Shown in pieces: positions 51,536 through 64,000 of a DNA stretch of 64,000 nt (positions are counted from its first letter, which is position 1; each line of letters opens with the position of its first letter). The DNA is from Brachyhypopomus gauderio. Taxonomy: Eukaryota > Chordata > Actinopteri > Gymnotiformes > Hypopomidae. Both the position numbers and the translations under genes were made by a program. Where the stretch lies: the NCBI RefSeq assembly GCF_052324685.1, contig NC_135228.1, forward strand, positions 10,628,886 to 10,692,885. The letters are read 5' to 3'. The notes beneath the pieces are model-generated. The model was not told the DNA's origin. It was given only the letters and a program-made list of their open reading frames with translations, and ran no database searches.

Positions 51536-54072
51536 TCAGACATTCAGGATTTCAAACTCCTCCTCCGACTCGAACAGCTTGTCCGTGGACTCAATGAACT
51601 CTGAAAGAGGAAACAAAGCAGACAGAGGTGGATAAGGGCAAAAAAGACCCCTGCCATGCAGTCGACAATATAATATGTGATTATCTGCTCAGACTTGTTA
51701 ATAACTATCAAGGAAATCTCAATTATTGAGAACGTAATCAACTTTTGATTTTAATTTAACAGCTACGTTTTACGACTTCGTACAGGAGACTAACGCTCCG
51801 TCAGTTAACCCAACTAATAGAATGCCAGTTCATAGCAGGTCAATATTTGCCTATCTGATATTATCTGCACTGGCTGCTGGTGATGTGTATGGTCAGTTGA
51901 GAAACATCTTTTATGTGATACCACTACAGTCACATAAAAAGCTCTGATACCGCCTCATTCTTTCACTCTCAAACTCGTAAACATCCAGGATGAAGCCCAA
52001 GATGTTGAGCTGGGCTCCAGGTCACCTGCGCCCGTGGTGTGCACCTCCGGCTTCGTCGGGGGCACGAACGGTGGCCAGTGGGGGGGGTGCTTCTCCACCA
52101 GCTCGAACAGACGCAGGTTACGCTTCTTCACCAGCTCCTAATGGGCGGGAAGCGTAGCCGGTTAACGAGACGTACCAGAGCGCGAGCACCGATTGGCCGC
52201 CCGGTCGGCGGCAGCACGACTGTTGGATGCTGGGATTGCGCCCACCTGCTGAACCAGACCGCACCAGCTGTCGAAGTCGTCTTCGCTCCGACAGAAGAAA
52301 CCCTGTTGGCAGTAAAACACAAGAGCCCCGTTGGTAATGTTCAAACTGTTAGGATGCTCAAAAAAAAAAAAGAAGAGAAACGTTATGCAAAATGTTAAGC
52401 ATTTTATTTATTCAATCTTATTTAATATGATTTTATTCCAGATGAGAAGAATATGCTGTAGGTGTGAGCTGAAGCTAAATTCTTACACATCAGCACTCAT
52501 TCCCATAGTGACCTAGTCAGGAGTCAACACCCCTACCAATCAAATGTCATAACATCCAGTTCAGAGCTAGCGCTTCTTCTTAAATATGGTTGCCTCCCTT
52601 TGTCTACTGCCGGCTCATTGTAAAAAGCTACAGATCGGCCACGGGGCCACGAGCGATCGCCCGGGTGCTGCCGTCAGGCGTGGAGGCCTCACCAGCGCCA
52701 CCGACGGCTCCAGGCTGGTGATCTTCATGCGGTGTGGGCTCCTCTGGCAGTGGTAGCTCTGGTCATCCACGGGGCTGCCCGTCTCCGAGTCCACAGCCAC
52801 CTGGGTGGTGTGGGGATCCAGGTAGATCAGCTCGTCGTCTGGAGGTGCATGAGGGGACACGCCCACATTTGCGTAAGATTATAACATAATATATATTAAC
52901 AAAAGTGTGTTTAGGTTGTATAGTGCACACCATGCTTAATGATGCAAAATCTAAATTCAGACAATATATAATGGATAATATAGTGTGGATCACTTGAGAA
53001 AGGGACTGTCAAGCAGGCTCTGATGTATCCAAAGTGTTACAGATATGACATCCTGTCAGGGCCCATACCTATAAATCCAATGAAGTAATATGCCAGATTA
53101 GGCTTTCCGCCTAGTACTCCACAAGACTGAGGCATCTTAAAACACTCCTGGAACAAATAAATAATCTGTGTTAGAGGATATACTGTACATTTCCTGTGAT
53201 GAAATCTACACAAAGCATGCTGGGTTTCTAACGAGAGTCAACAATTATAACTGGGCCAAAATATCAAGAACCTGTGGTGCTTTGATCACAAAATCCAGCA
53301 TTGTACAAATAATCTCCCTAATCCTAACATGGATTATATAATCCTTAATGGTATACCATGATCCGATATATAAAATTAGGGCATGTTTGAGTGTTTCGTT
53401 ACTTTAAGGGCCTGGATGTACACAGGGTTGATGGTGTTGATGCCCATGCGGAGTGGTATCAGTAAGAGCAGGGGCCTCCATCCCAGAGCCCGCTGGGTGC
53501 AGGCGTGTGACTGAGAGAAGGGGCACGCCCCATGCCCCGCCTCCTCCGCCTGGCTCCGCCCTGACTGGGACCCATCAGAGGGCCTAGCCTCGCCCCAGCC
53601 GCAAGTGCCCGCCCTGGGCCGCGCTCCCTGCCGACACTGCTTCCCTGAGAGAGCAAGCAAGATGGGCAGAGGCTAAACAAAAAACACTGACTACACATAC
53701 ATTTTATAGTTTTTACCACAACAACAATGACAACAACAACAAGACTTACTGATGTCTTCAATCACTACTGTGTTGTCCATTGAAACATATACAGCTAAGG
53801 AATTCCAGTCATCAAACAGTGCAAGCTTCCTGGAAAAAGGTCACAGAACCTTAATTATTTTAACCTAGAATTTATATTAGATTTCTTAGTTTTAGCAATT
53901 TATTATAACTAATACTAGTGAGTCTCCAAAAGAGATTCCAAGTGAACCTCAACAAATTCTTTCATGACAGGAAGTATGGAATCTTTCGACTCTTACTTGA
54001 GTACTTGTGCCACCGTGTTTGGACCGTACCATTCTCCAACGGACTTCCCTTCCCCGACCCCCATCTGAGCTG

Positions 54073-54152
<80 letters not shown>

Positions 54153-56059
54153 TGCTGAACTAGCCTCTTCTTCACTCCAGAGAAAGCACTTATTAAACAG
54201 CACCACACACACTACTATGAAGTAGGCGAAAAAGGCCCATTTAAAGAGCTGCTTTTGTTTAACCTTGACCACACATACGAGTGAGTAAGGATTCTACTTA
54301 CACACCTGCACATGTACATACAAACGTGCATATACACACCCACACAAACAAAAGACGCATTAAGACGCGCACCTAACGATGCGCACAGACGCACAAAAGA
54401 CAAAAGTATCGGTTACCCATCTGGTGAATTGAATAACAGCTGTCTTTTCTGTCCAGAAAACAGTGCAGGATACGCTGGTACTCTGTTGGCCGAGGTCCCT
54501 CTACCTCCCACCGCCATTCTAAAGTGTTTCATGGAACAGCTTCACATTACACATAACAACTGCAGGGTGACACACCATCATCCATTCATCTACCACACTG
54601 CCCTGCTAACCGCTGAACGGTTTCCTTTTACAGCTACCAAAACACGGACTGAGCATTGCTAGTCTAACTAATACGACATCGTTTTTCGACCAGTGGAAAA
54701 TAACCACTGGGCTTGTTGGCATGGTAGCATCTGCAAGGGGCTCTGAGCGGTCCTGATTGGAGGAGAGCTCCCCTCAGATCCACCTGTGCAGTCAGTCGTG
54801 CGCGTGTCGACCCACCTCGTCCCAGGTGCTGGAAGACCAGGGCTTGTGCTAATATCATCTGCCCACAGCGCAGCATGCATCCCCAGCCGGTGTCCGACGA
54901 AGGGCCCGTCCCTCCTACAGGCCAGAAAAATGGTTTCAGAACCCCCCTCAGATGCTTCTAACAGCACACAAAAACAGCCATAATATAGGAATAGGAATCA
55001 GGAATAACTGAGTACTGGCTCCACAACACACTCCACAACAATGTGAACGGATCACAAATCAGACATTGCTAACTCAGTGATTAACACACTTCACTGACCT
55101 ATAGGAGAGAACTTTTTCCTGTATGTGAACCACAGCCTTGAGCGCACATCTGAAAGAAGGTTGGATTTTTCTGAAGAGAAACAGAACAATGAAGCAAGTC
55201 CATCAGATCAAGCAGAAAATAGCAGGAACAAAGGCATACTCACCAGAACTTCACTGTACTGGAATGACAGGTATGATTAGTTCTGCCCACATTTTCAGAT
55301 TACATGTTTCCATATGGCAAGTGAAATGTCTGATATCACTTGATACCTAGACTTTATATACTACAGAATTACACGTTATGAATAACATGCTTCTGCAAGA
55401 ATCTGAATCTCCGTTACCCGTTTTCACATTGTAAGATTCTCCTAAGATCCACACTGGTTCATCCGTGTCGGGCAAGTCTAGGAATTCAGAGAACACGTTG
55501 ATCTGGTTTTCATACGTGGCCAAAACTGCAACAAAAGAAGGCTTACGTTAGGGTATCACAGAAGTTTTCTAAAGTAAATCTTAATACGAACATTTTTTAT
55601 ATATCATAGCTGCTGTTGTGTGTGTATGAAAACACACGGGCTTGTTGGTAAGGTCGGTACATAAGCGACTTATCTTTCACATAGCTAGCCAAGTAAACTA
55701 ACTCATGTTAAATTCAGTTAGGCACGGAAACTGGACAGATGGCGATCTCAAATAATGTAAAAAAGACAGAACATGTTAACTGAATTCAAAGTCCACTGTA
55801 AAAAGTACTGTATCAGAACCCGTGTGGGACCTTAGTTTACATGATGCGTTCAAGCCACCGCGAAGGAACAATAAGAAAACTTGAAACTCAGTTAGCTACG
55901 AAATCCTTCCTGGAAAAGAGAGTGCACGGACCCCCTTGACGATTCAACTCTGAAACGCGTATAACTTTAGCTTTACAAACGTGTTACAAATACGTTCAAT
56001 CGTCACTCTATATATTAATCGAGAGTTATTTTGTTTCTATATTTCTTACCTGCCTCCAT
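51536..56059 (-). CDS. atg4a: Autophagy-related cysteine protease ATG4A
   Basis: ATG4A trims ATG8 (GABARAP/LC3) precursors and removes their lipid in the cytosol. Exons in transcription order: 56059-56050, 55525-55418, 55170-55099, 54914-54816, 54518-54417, 54069-53997, 53829-53750, 53644-53403, 53147-53069, 52838-52693, 52302-52246, 52137-52026, 51600-51536. They give 414 residues (human 398). The start is [11 protein letters not shown]. The catalytic Cys76 sits in [11 protein letters not shown]; Asp296 and His298 sit in YLDPHTTQ; the tail EEEFEILNV keeps the FEIL motif for ATG8 binding. The extra length lies mostly in exon 8, a Gly/Arg/Ser-rich linker between RKQCR and [13 protein letters not shown]. 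Exon 6 is preceded by about 75 nt of (GT)n on the coding strand, with only AGCAG between repeat and exon. The gene is divergent from ankrd46 and convergent with irs4. Confidence 0.97.
54075..54149 (-). repeat. (CA)n / (TG)n repeat at the 3' splice site of atg4a exon 6
   Basis: About 37 CA repeats. Read on the atg4a strand this is (TG)n immediately before GAGCAG and the exon start at 54069. Confidence 0.96.
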
Positions 56060-56429
56060 CCTGGGCTGTCATCGGCGTTTGAAGTCAACGATATATATAA
56101 CGCAAGGAATTGTGGGTAATGTGGTTCCCTTCCTTGATCTTGTTCAAATTCCTACCACTAATCCTAGACACCAAGGAGACTACATATCCCAGACATAAAG
56201 GGAAAAGCGCAGTAACGTTCGTCATCAAAACATTGCAAGGTATTCTGGATGTAGTAGTCTTTCATCTTTATATGTTTACGTCATATGTATTTCGTATTTA
56301 GCAAGCAAGCTACCTAGATTTGCGTTTTTACCAGTTGTTAGCAGCAGTCGTAAAGTTTTATTTAAAGAGTGAAGAGTAAAGCATTTTGAGGACGCCTTTA
56401 ATATAACTAATAGGTCGACAGTCTGCGGA
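56060..56429. promoter_or_regulatory. Bidirectional promoter of atg4a and ankrd46
   Basis: The two start codons are 370 bp apart on opposite strands, so both promoters must lie here or in 5' exons. Three stretches resemble the ZNF143/THAP11 element ACTACAATTCCCAGAATGC: GACTACATATCCCAGACAT at 56178-56196, and reverse-strand matches at 56105-56121 (AGGAATTGTGGGTAATG) and 56240-56259 (GTATTCTGGATGTAGTAGTC). That element is common in bidirectional housekeeping promoters. The stretch lacks a strong CpG island. Confidence 0.65.
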
Positions 56430-58230
56430 ATGTCCTACGTTTTCGTCAACGATTCGCCGCAAACCGCCGTGCCACTACTGCAGGCCTGCACCGATGGAGA
56501 TGTGGGTTACACCAAACACCTGCTCGAGTCCGGTTCTGACCCGAACGCGCGAGACTGCCGCGGGCGGACGGGACAACACCTGGCCGCGGCGCGGGGGAAC
56601 GTCCAGATCTGTCGGCTGCTTCACAAGTTCGGCGCAGACCTGCTGGCCACCGACGCGCAGGGCAATACCGCCCTGCACATGTGCGGCCATGTCGACACCA
56701 TCCAGTTTCTGGTCTCAAACGGACTTAAGATCGACATCTGGTTAGTGTCCATTTGCTTTTGCAACGGATGTCTTCAGTCTTTGTCCGGTGGGGCAATGAT
56801 GTTTTCCATAATGTCATGCATGGGTTTTCAACTGCTCGCATGGGGCTTCCCTGCACTGCACGAACTGAAGTGTTCACCGTTCAGTTACATATGATGCCAA
56901 GACATAGCAGGGAAAACGTAAAAATGCACTGCCACATAACTGCCACTGAAGCATGCTTTAACACAGAGTTGTTAAATGTTATAACGTATGTCCTGGGGTT
57001 TGCTCGGCAGTGTGGAACACTATGCAGACAAATTAAACTGAACATTTCTGCCCTTCAAGGCCCTAATGTTCATTACTCTAACTACAAGCTGAACTGCTCA
57101 AAGCTTTCTGGTGCTGAAGATGAGGCTGGAGATTTAACGCCTTGCAGAATTTAGTTCCAGCACATATGCTTCTAATGAGCTAATGCTATTGAAGGTTTTA
57201 AATAACTGTATTGTGTTCAATTAGGCCTGAAACCATATGGTGTCGGTTGGTAGCTCTCCATACCTGGAATTTGCCAAATGTTTATTGAAATGTTCTTAGC
57301 AAACATATTCAGTTATAATTTCAAGTATGCTGTGTGCAGGATTATTCCATACTGGAGTAAAGCATGAAGTCACACTGGGTATTAACTTGATAGTAATGTT
57401 CTAATGAATTGAAGATGTGTAGGAATTAGGGAAAACATTCAAATCTTGAGATATCATGCAATAATTGGGGACAAATTATTCTGCACCCTGCAACATCAGA
57501 CTTTGCACTAATTTAAGGGGAGAAAACCAATAAAAGAAGCAGCGAGCGCATAATAGCAGTAGGATTGCATATACGCTCTCACTGCAAATGATTGTGATGT
57601 CATTTCCTTTCCATGTGCAGTAATCACAATGGAGCAACCCCACTGGTGCTGGCCAAGAGGCGTGGCGTGAACAAAGAGGCGCTGCGTCTGCTGGAGGGCC
57701 TGGAGGAGCAGGAGGTGAAGGGCTTCAACCACAGCTTCCAGCCCAGCCTGGAGAAGATGCACATGGCCGAGAACGAGAGGTACGGCGTGACACCGGCGCT
57801 GTGCACGAGGGGTTGTCACCTGATCACTGGTCTAGTGTAAATGTTTTATTCCTCCCCGGTAGAGAAGAATCCGTTTAACGTGATCTTTTACAATGGCAAA
57901 AAAAAAAAAAAAAAAACACCTCCCCGTCTTTACGGATCTGCTGTCACCGTTTGATTGTGCAGGTGTGCTGGTGCTCGTCTTTTCAGAACAATGTACGTTT
58001 TCCTGCCCTACAGCACCATAGAGAACCATTCACTCCTCCACCCGCACGCGCAGCACAGCGACGGGGTGCTCTCCGGCTTCCGCACCACCTGGGAGGAGTT
58101 TGTGGAGGACCTGGGCTTCTGGAGAGTACTGCTGCTCCTGCTCGTCATCGCGCTGCTTTCTCTGGGCATCGCGTACTACGTCAGCGGGGTCCTGCCGTTC
58201 GCCTCCAACCAGCTGGAACTAGTGCATTAG
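56430..58230 (+). CDS. ankrd46: Ankyrin repeat domain-containing protein 46
   Basis: This is a small, conserved, membrane-anchored ankyrin protein of unclear function. Exons 56430-56740, 57621-57779 and 58014-58230 give 228 residues, exactly the human length. Ankyrin repeats cover about residues 11-130 (PLLQACTDGD, GRTGQHLAAARGNVQICRLL, GNTALHMCGHVD, GATPLVLAKRRGVNKEALRL). A coiled linker follows, then GFRTTWEEFVEDLGF, one membrane helix (about 195-217; LLLLLVIALLSLGIAYYV) and the tail LELVH. The first repeat has Gln in GRTGQHLAA where human has Leu. A second in-frame acceptor (TCTTTTCAG, ending 57986) would add nine residues before exon 3. ankrd46 is divergent from atg4a. Confidence 0.97.
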
Positions 58231-58355
58231 CAGCAGCAGACGCACACAGACTCTCATGGCTTACGCTGATGAACCTGCCCATTCATTTCAATGAACACAG
58301 ACAAAGTTTCAGATTTTAACCCTTGTGCAAATGTCTTTATAAAGTGTATTTTTGT

Positions 58356-58431
<76 letters not shown>

Positions 58432-59240
58432 CAGGCTGTTTGGATATCCAAGGCAAAATTGTGAATATGAATATATATGTATTTTTGCTACCACATTCCA
58501 AGTAGCTGTGGTAGTTGTTGGCTAACATTAGGAATGAAATCTGATGCATTTTCATAAAATTGTAGATCTCATTATTCTACAATGCACTTCATTTGCTAAA
58601 TAACTTAAAAGTCGCAGTTAATTTCTCCAGAAGTGAACGTATATCTGCAGCGTGCTTTATTCATGTTAAGATTGTAACTGTCAGGCAAGCACCTTAACAT
58701 TTACATTACTCCCTCTTGCTTGTTTTACACGATTTTGTCAACAGTTCATTATTAATTGTTTGACTGTGCTGCAGTTCTGTCTTTAATGAGACTGACTCTT
58801 TCATCTCTTGTAATATTCATATTTGAATATTAAAATCAGGTGAATTCTGGCCAAAGTTCTACAAATATGGGACTTCCACCTGTGGTCCTGATCATCCAAT
58901 TTTTCTGTTATTCTACTCCTACGTATGACATCTCTGTAACTAATGGTTAATTAACAAGTCATTTATGGCGTTTAAAAGTGGGTGTAATGGTGCAGAATGT
59001 CCAGTAAAGGGTTACTAGAGGTCAGACTCGGGTGTCGTGGGAAGCGTCGACCCTGAAGGACCGTACTGTATGTTCATATTAAAACGGAGCACACTGACAT
59101 CTAGCGGTTGGAAGAGTGAACACCATTTATACTGTTATAGTTGTGTATGTCAACTGGCTTTAGCTTAGGAGTGGGAGGCAGTTCCGTCTTGGTCTTTATA
59201 CATTATTGTCTAAGCATGATGGTATGAGAGAAAGAAAACG
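58231..59240 (+). other. ankrd46 3' region and tmem185 upstream region
   Basis: It contains a (GT)n microsatellite at 58358-58429 and a candidate ATTAAA signal near 58830. From about 59000 the sequence becomes the presumed tmem185 promoter and leader. No other gene is seen. Confidence 0.5.
58358..58429. repeat. (GT)n microsatellite
   Basis: About 36 uninterrupted GT repeats, in the ankrd46 3' UTR. Confidence 0.97.
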
Positions 59241-61731
<2,491 letters not shown>

Positions 61732-63235
61732 CACACTAAGCTAAAATAAAGGGGGAGGGACAGGGGACTCAATCCATGAACACAGAGCGTGACGGAAGCG
61801 CAATACGGCACCCCCCCCCCCCCTCCCCCACCTCCCTCCGGCGTTCACGTCGGAAAACGTCACTTGCGGTAGACAAGGTGGTGGGGCCAAGATGGTCCTG
61901 AAGAACAGGTGCTTTTGATGAGCTCAGTTCTCGAGCGGCGGTCGACCTCGTGGAAACGGCCCTCGCGTTCAAACCGAACCCGGAGCGAATGGCGAGCTAA
62001 GAGTGTGGCCTGCGTTTTGACTGTTCTCTGCGACGATGTCCCCGTTCCACGGTCCTATATCCATGCCGCTCCTTCATACGATTGCATAGACCGAACGCCT
62101 TCAGAGGGAAGGGCATTACGACTTTCCTGACAGCTGTACCCTATGGGAAAACTCAGGAAGACGTTCCTGTAATACCTATATAAATAACCAGGACTCTGTG
62201 TGTTCCTTTCTTCTCATAGACAAACATGCTACTTCATTCTCAGTGATATTGTCATGATGTTGGGTGTTTGACAGTAGAATTACTAGCTTGTCTAAATACT
62301 GTTAGTTTCTTTGTTGTTTTTCACCCTGAGTATGTCATGCACGATGTACTACAGTGAAACGAGCATGGGTGAAAGGTTATATAGCAAAGCCAAAGAACAT
62401 TAGTATAAGATAACTAGCTTGATTTGAGTGAGCTCATTTTCCAACATCAGTTTTGTTTATTTTCCTCCATTTTATGTGCAAATGTGACGGCACTGAACAA
62501 ATTAAATGAATCTCCTCGTCACTTTTACATTTGTAGGTAGTCGGTCAGTGTTTACTAGAAGGCCATGCTTGCTATGTCTGCTACAGCGTTGTTATACTGT
62601 TAGAAGCGAGGGCGTGTTCCTTTATTCAACCCCCACCTCCTGTGCTTTTTACCTGAGTATGGACCACGCATATGTAGTTATAGACCTGATCCCATGTAAT
62701 CTGGGTGAAGGGTATGGAGCATCTGTCTGTAAGGAAGAAATGATCAACAACTTATGACCCCCTTGTGGGGCTTCACGTATTGTTTTGTTTGTTTGTTTTA
62801 ATGTGTCCTGGAGCAACACAATATAAGCACTAGAGTAGCAGAAGTATACTTTTAGGCTATCATAAGCACTAAGTTATTTTATCATTATTCAGCAAAAAAA
62901 AAAAAAAGAAGCAAACATGTTCATATATACAGTATGTGAAGATTTCAGGAGATTGGGCCGGAACGTGCGTCTGAATGTGCATCTCTTACACAGGTCATTG
63001 TGAAATCTCCAACAGAAAATGCCTTCATGCCCACTCAGCTGGTCTGAGTGAGCAGCTCCTTGAGTTCATGGTAGTGGTTATGGACCAATACTGTGGTGTG
63101 TGTGTGTGGGTGATATTTGTTTTATTGTTGTGTCTTTATTTTTGTTTGTTTTGTATGTTCCTCCAGAAGTCTGTTGTCAGTTGTCATTGTCACAGGGGTG
63201 ATGAACAGTAGTTACTGATTTTGGCTGACAATAAA
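61732..63235 (+). other. tmem185: tmem185 3' untranslated region
   Basis: It runs to an AATAAA at 63230-63235. A poly-C run lies at 61811-61822. Nothing else is recognised in it. Confidence 0.6.
63230..63235 (+). terminator. tmem185: Probable tmem185 polyadenylation signal
   Basis: A canonical AATAAA 1.5 kb after the stop, followed by a T-rich stretch. Confidence 0.55.
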
Positions 63236-63639
63236 ATCTTATCCAGATATCTTGGATTTCTCGTTTTTTTTTATCCTATCCATTAATGACATCCACTGTA
63301 CACACAAGTGAATGTAGTGCAACAGGTTGTAAACATAATACAACGATAAAAATGCACGAGACATCAAACGTAAAGCAAGGAGCAAGTGTAAGAGGAACAA
63401 TAACTACCACAATGCACAACACCAGCCAACATTAAAACAGGAGCAGATAACAGACCAGTGTGGAATGTAGTGAAGCACGTTATAACTGGCGCACGCACGA
63501 GCACAGCCGAGAACGCGTTACTTCAAACGGTGCGTCTTGCTGTGGCCCGTGACATAGACGATGATGCACTTGTTAACACCAAATTTAATTCTACTGAGGG
63601 TAAAAAAACATCAGTGCCAAAAGCGAAAAGTCGCAGACT

Positions 63640-63900
63640 AAAATAATGCATGTAATTGCACGTTCAAGGGCCGCGCGCTCCCGCGCGGTCACGAGCAATT
63701 CGTTTTAACGTAGGTGTGGGAACATTGCACGACGTCGGCGTTATTAGCGCGAGCCCGAGCTGCTGCGCGCGTGCGGCGGCGGCGGACTGGAGTGACGCAA
63801 TTCGGATGTGCTGTGCGCGCGACTCCACCCAACGGCGCGAGCAGAAAACAAGTTACAACGCAGGTTGAACATGGCGTCCGCGGTACTCTCGTGAAGTCGA
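63640..63900. promoter_or_regulatory. CpG-rich stretch, likely promoter of the next gene
   Basis: It is dense in CG, for example GGGCCGCGCGCTCCCGCGCG, GCTGCTGCGCGCGTGCGGCG and TGTGCGCGCGACTCC, unlike its surroundings. An ATGGCGTCCGCG follows at about 63870, but the frame closes after six codons (ATGGCGTCCGCGGTACTCTCGTGA) unless it is spliced. The gene it serves would lie beyond the window; its identity cannot be read. Confidence 0.5.
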
Positions 63901-64000
63901 AGTTCGGTCAACATTTTTAAAAGGAAAAAAAGCATGTAAACGCACATTCGACGTTTATTTAAATATTTTTGGGACTTTATTTAGACAAAAAAGATACCAG

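Overview
The window is vertebrate nuclear DNA from a ray-finned (teleost) fish. It has split genes with GT-AG introns, long 3' untranslated regions, many dinucleotide microsatellites, a Tc1-like transposon ending in the typical fish 'GGCCACTTTATTAGG' sequence, and a tRNA-derived SINE. The protein sequences are orthologous to human genes but clearly diverged, as expected of a fish. Which fish cannot be settled by reading; an otophysan is plausible but unproven.

Layout: (1) 0.6-1.8 kb, a decayed Tc1/mariner transposon. (2) 5.6-12.4 kb (+), wasf3, an actin regulator, 8 coding exons, 501 residues. (3) 14.4-14.8 kb, a fold-back non-autonomous DNA transposon. (4) 15.6-16.6 kb (-), gpr12, a single-coding-exon class A GPCR. 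(5) 16.6-25.1 kb, a gene-poor stretch. (6) 25.2-28.2 kb (+), the large exon and two C-terminal exons of an NHS-family gene, best guess nhsl2. (7) 29.5-40.8 kb (+), gucy2f, a photoreceptor-type membrane guanylyl cyclase, 18 coding exons, 1090 residues. (8) 41.8-50.2 kb (+), irs4, an insulin receptor substrate whose last codon is split by an intron. (9) 50.8-56.06 kb (-), atg4a, an autophagy cysteine protease, 13 exons, 414 residues. (10) 56.4-58.2 kb (+), ankrd46, head-to-head with atg4a across 370 bp. (11) 59.2-63.2 kb (+), tmem185, 7 exons, 350 residues. (12) The last 350 bp are CpG-rich and look like the promoter of the next gene.

I rebuilt every exon boundary by hand from GT/AG sites, reading phase and remembered human protein sequences. 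All the spliced models close in frame. wasf3, gucy2f, atg4a, ankrd46 and tmem185 come out at or near the human lengths. The models are therefore strong, but UTR limits and non-coding first exons are mostly not defined.

The gene order mixes human 13q12 (WASF3-GPR12), Xq (GUCY2F-IRS4, ATG4A, TMEM185A and probably NHSL2) and 8q22 (ANKRD46). The genes do not form one pathway, although WASF3 and the NHS family both act in WAVE/actin control. I found no new multi-gene system. The more unusual points are local RNA-processing features: two 3' splice sites whose pyrimidine tract is replaced by a long TG repeat (gucy2f, atg4a), a minisatellite that has copied a 5' splice site about 12 times (gucy2f), tandem acceptors 27 nt apart (ankrd46), and a last codon split by an intron (irs4).
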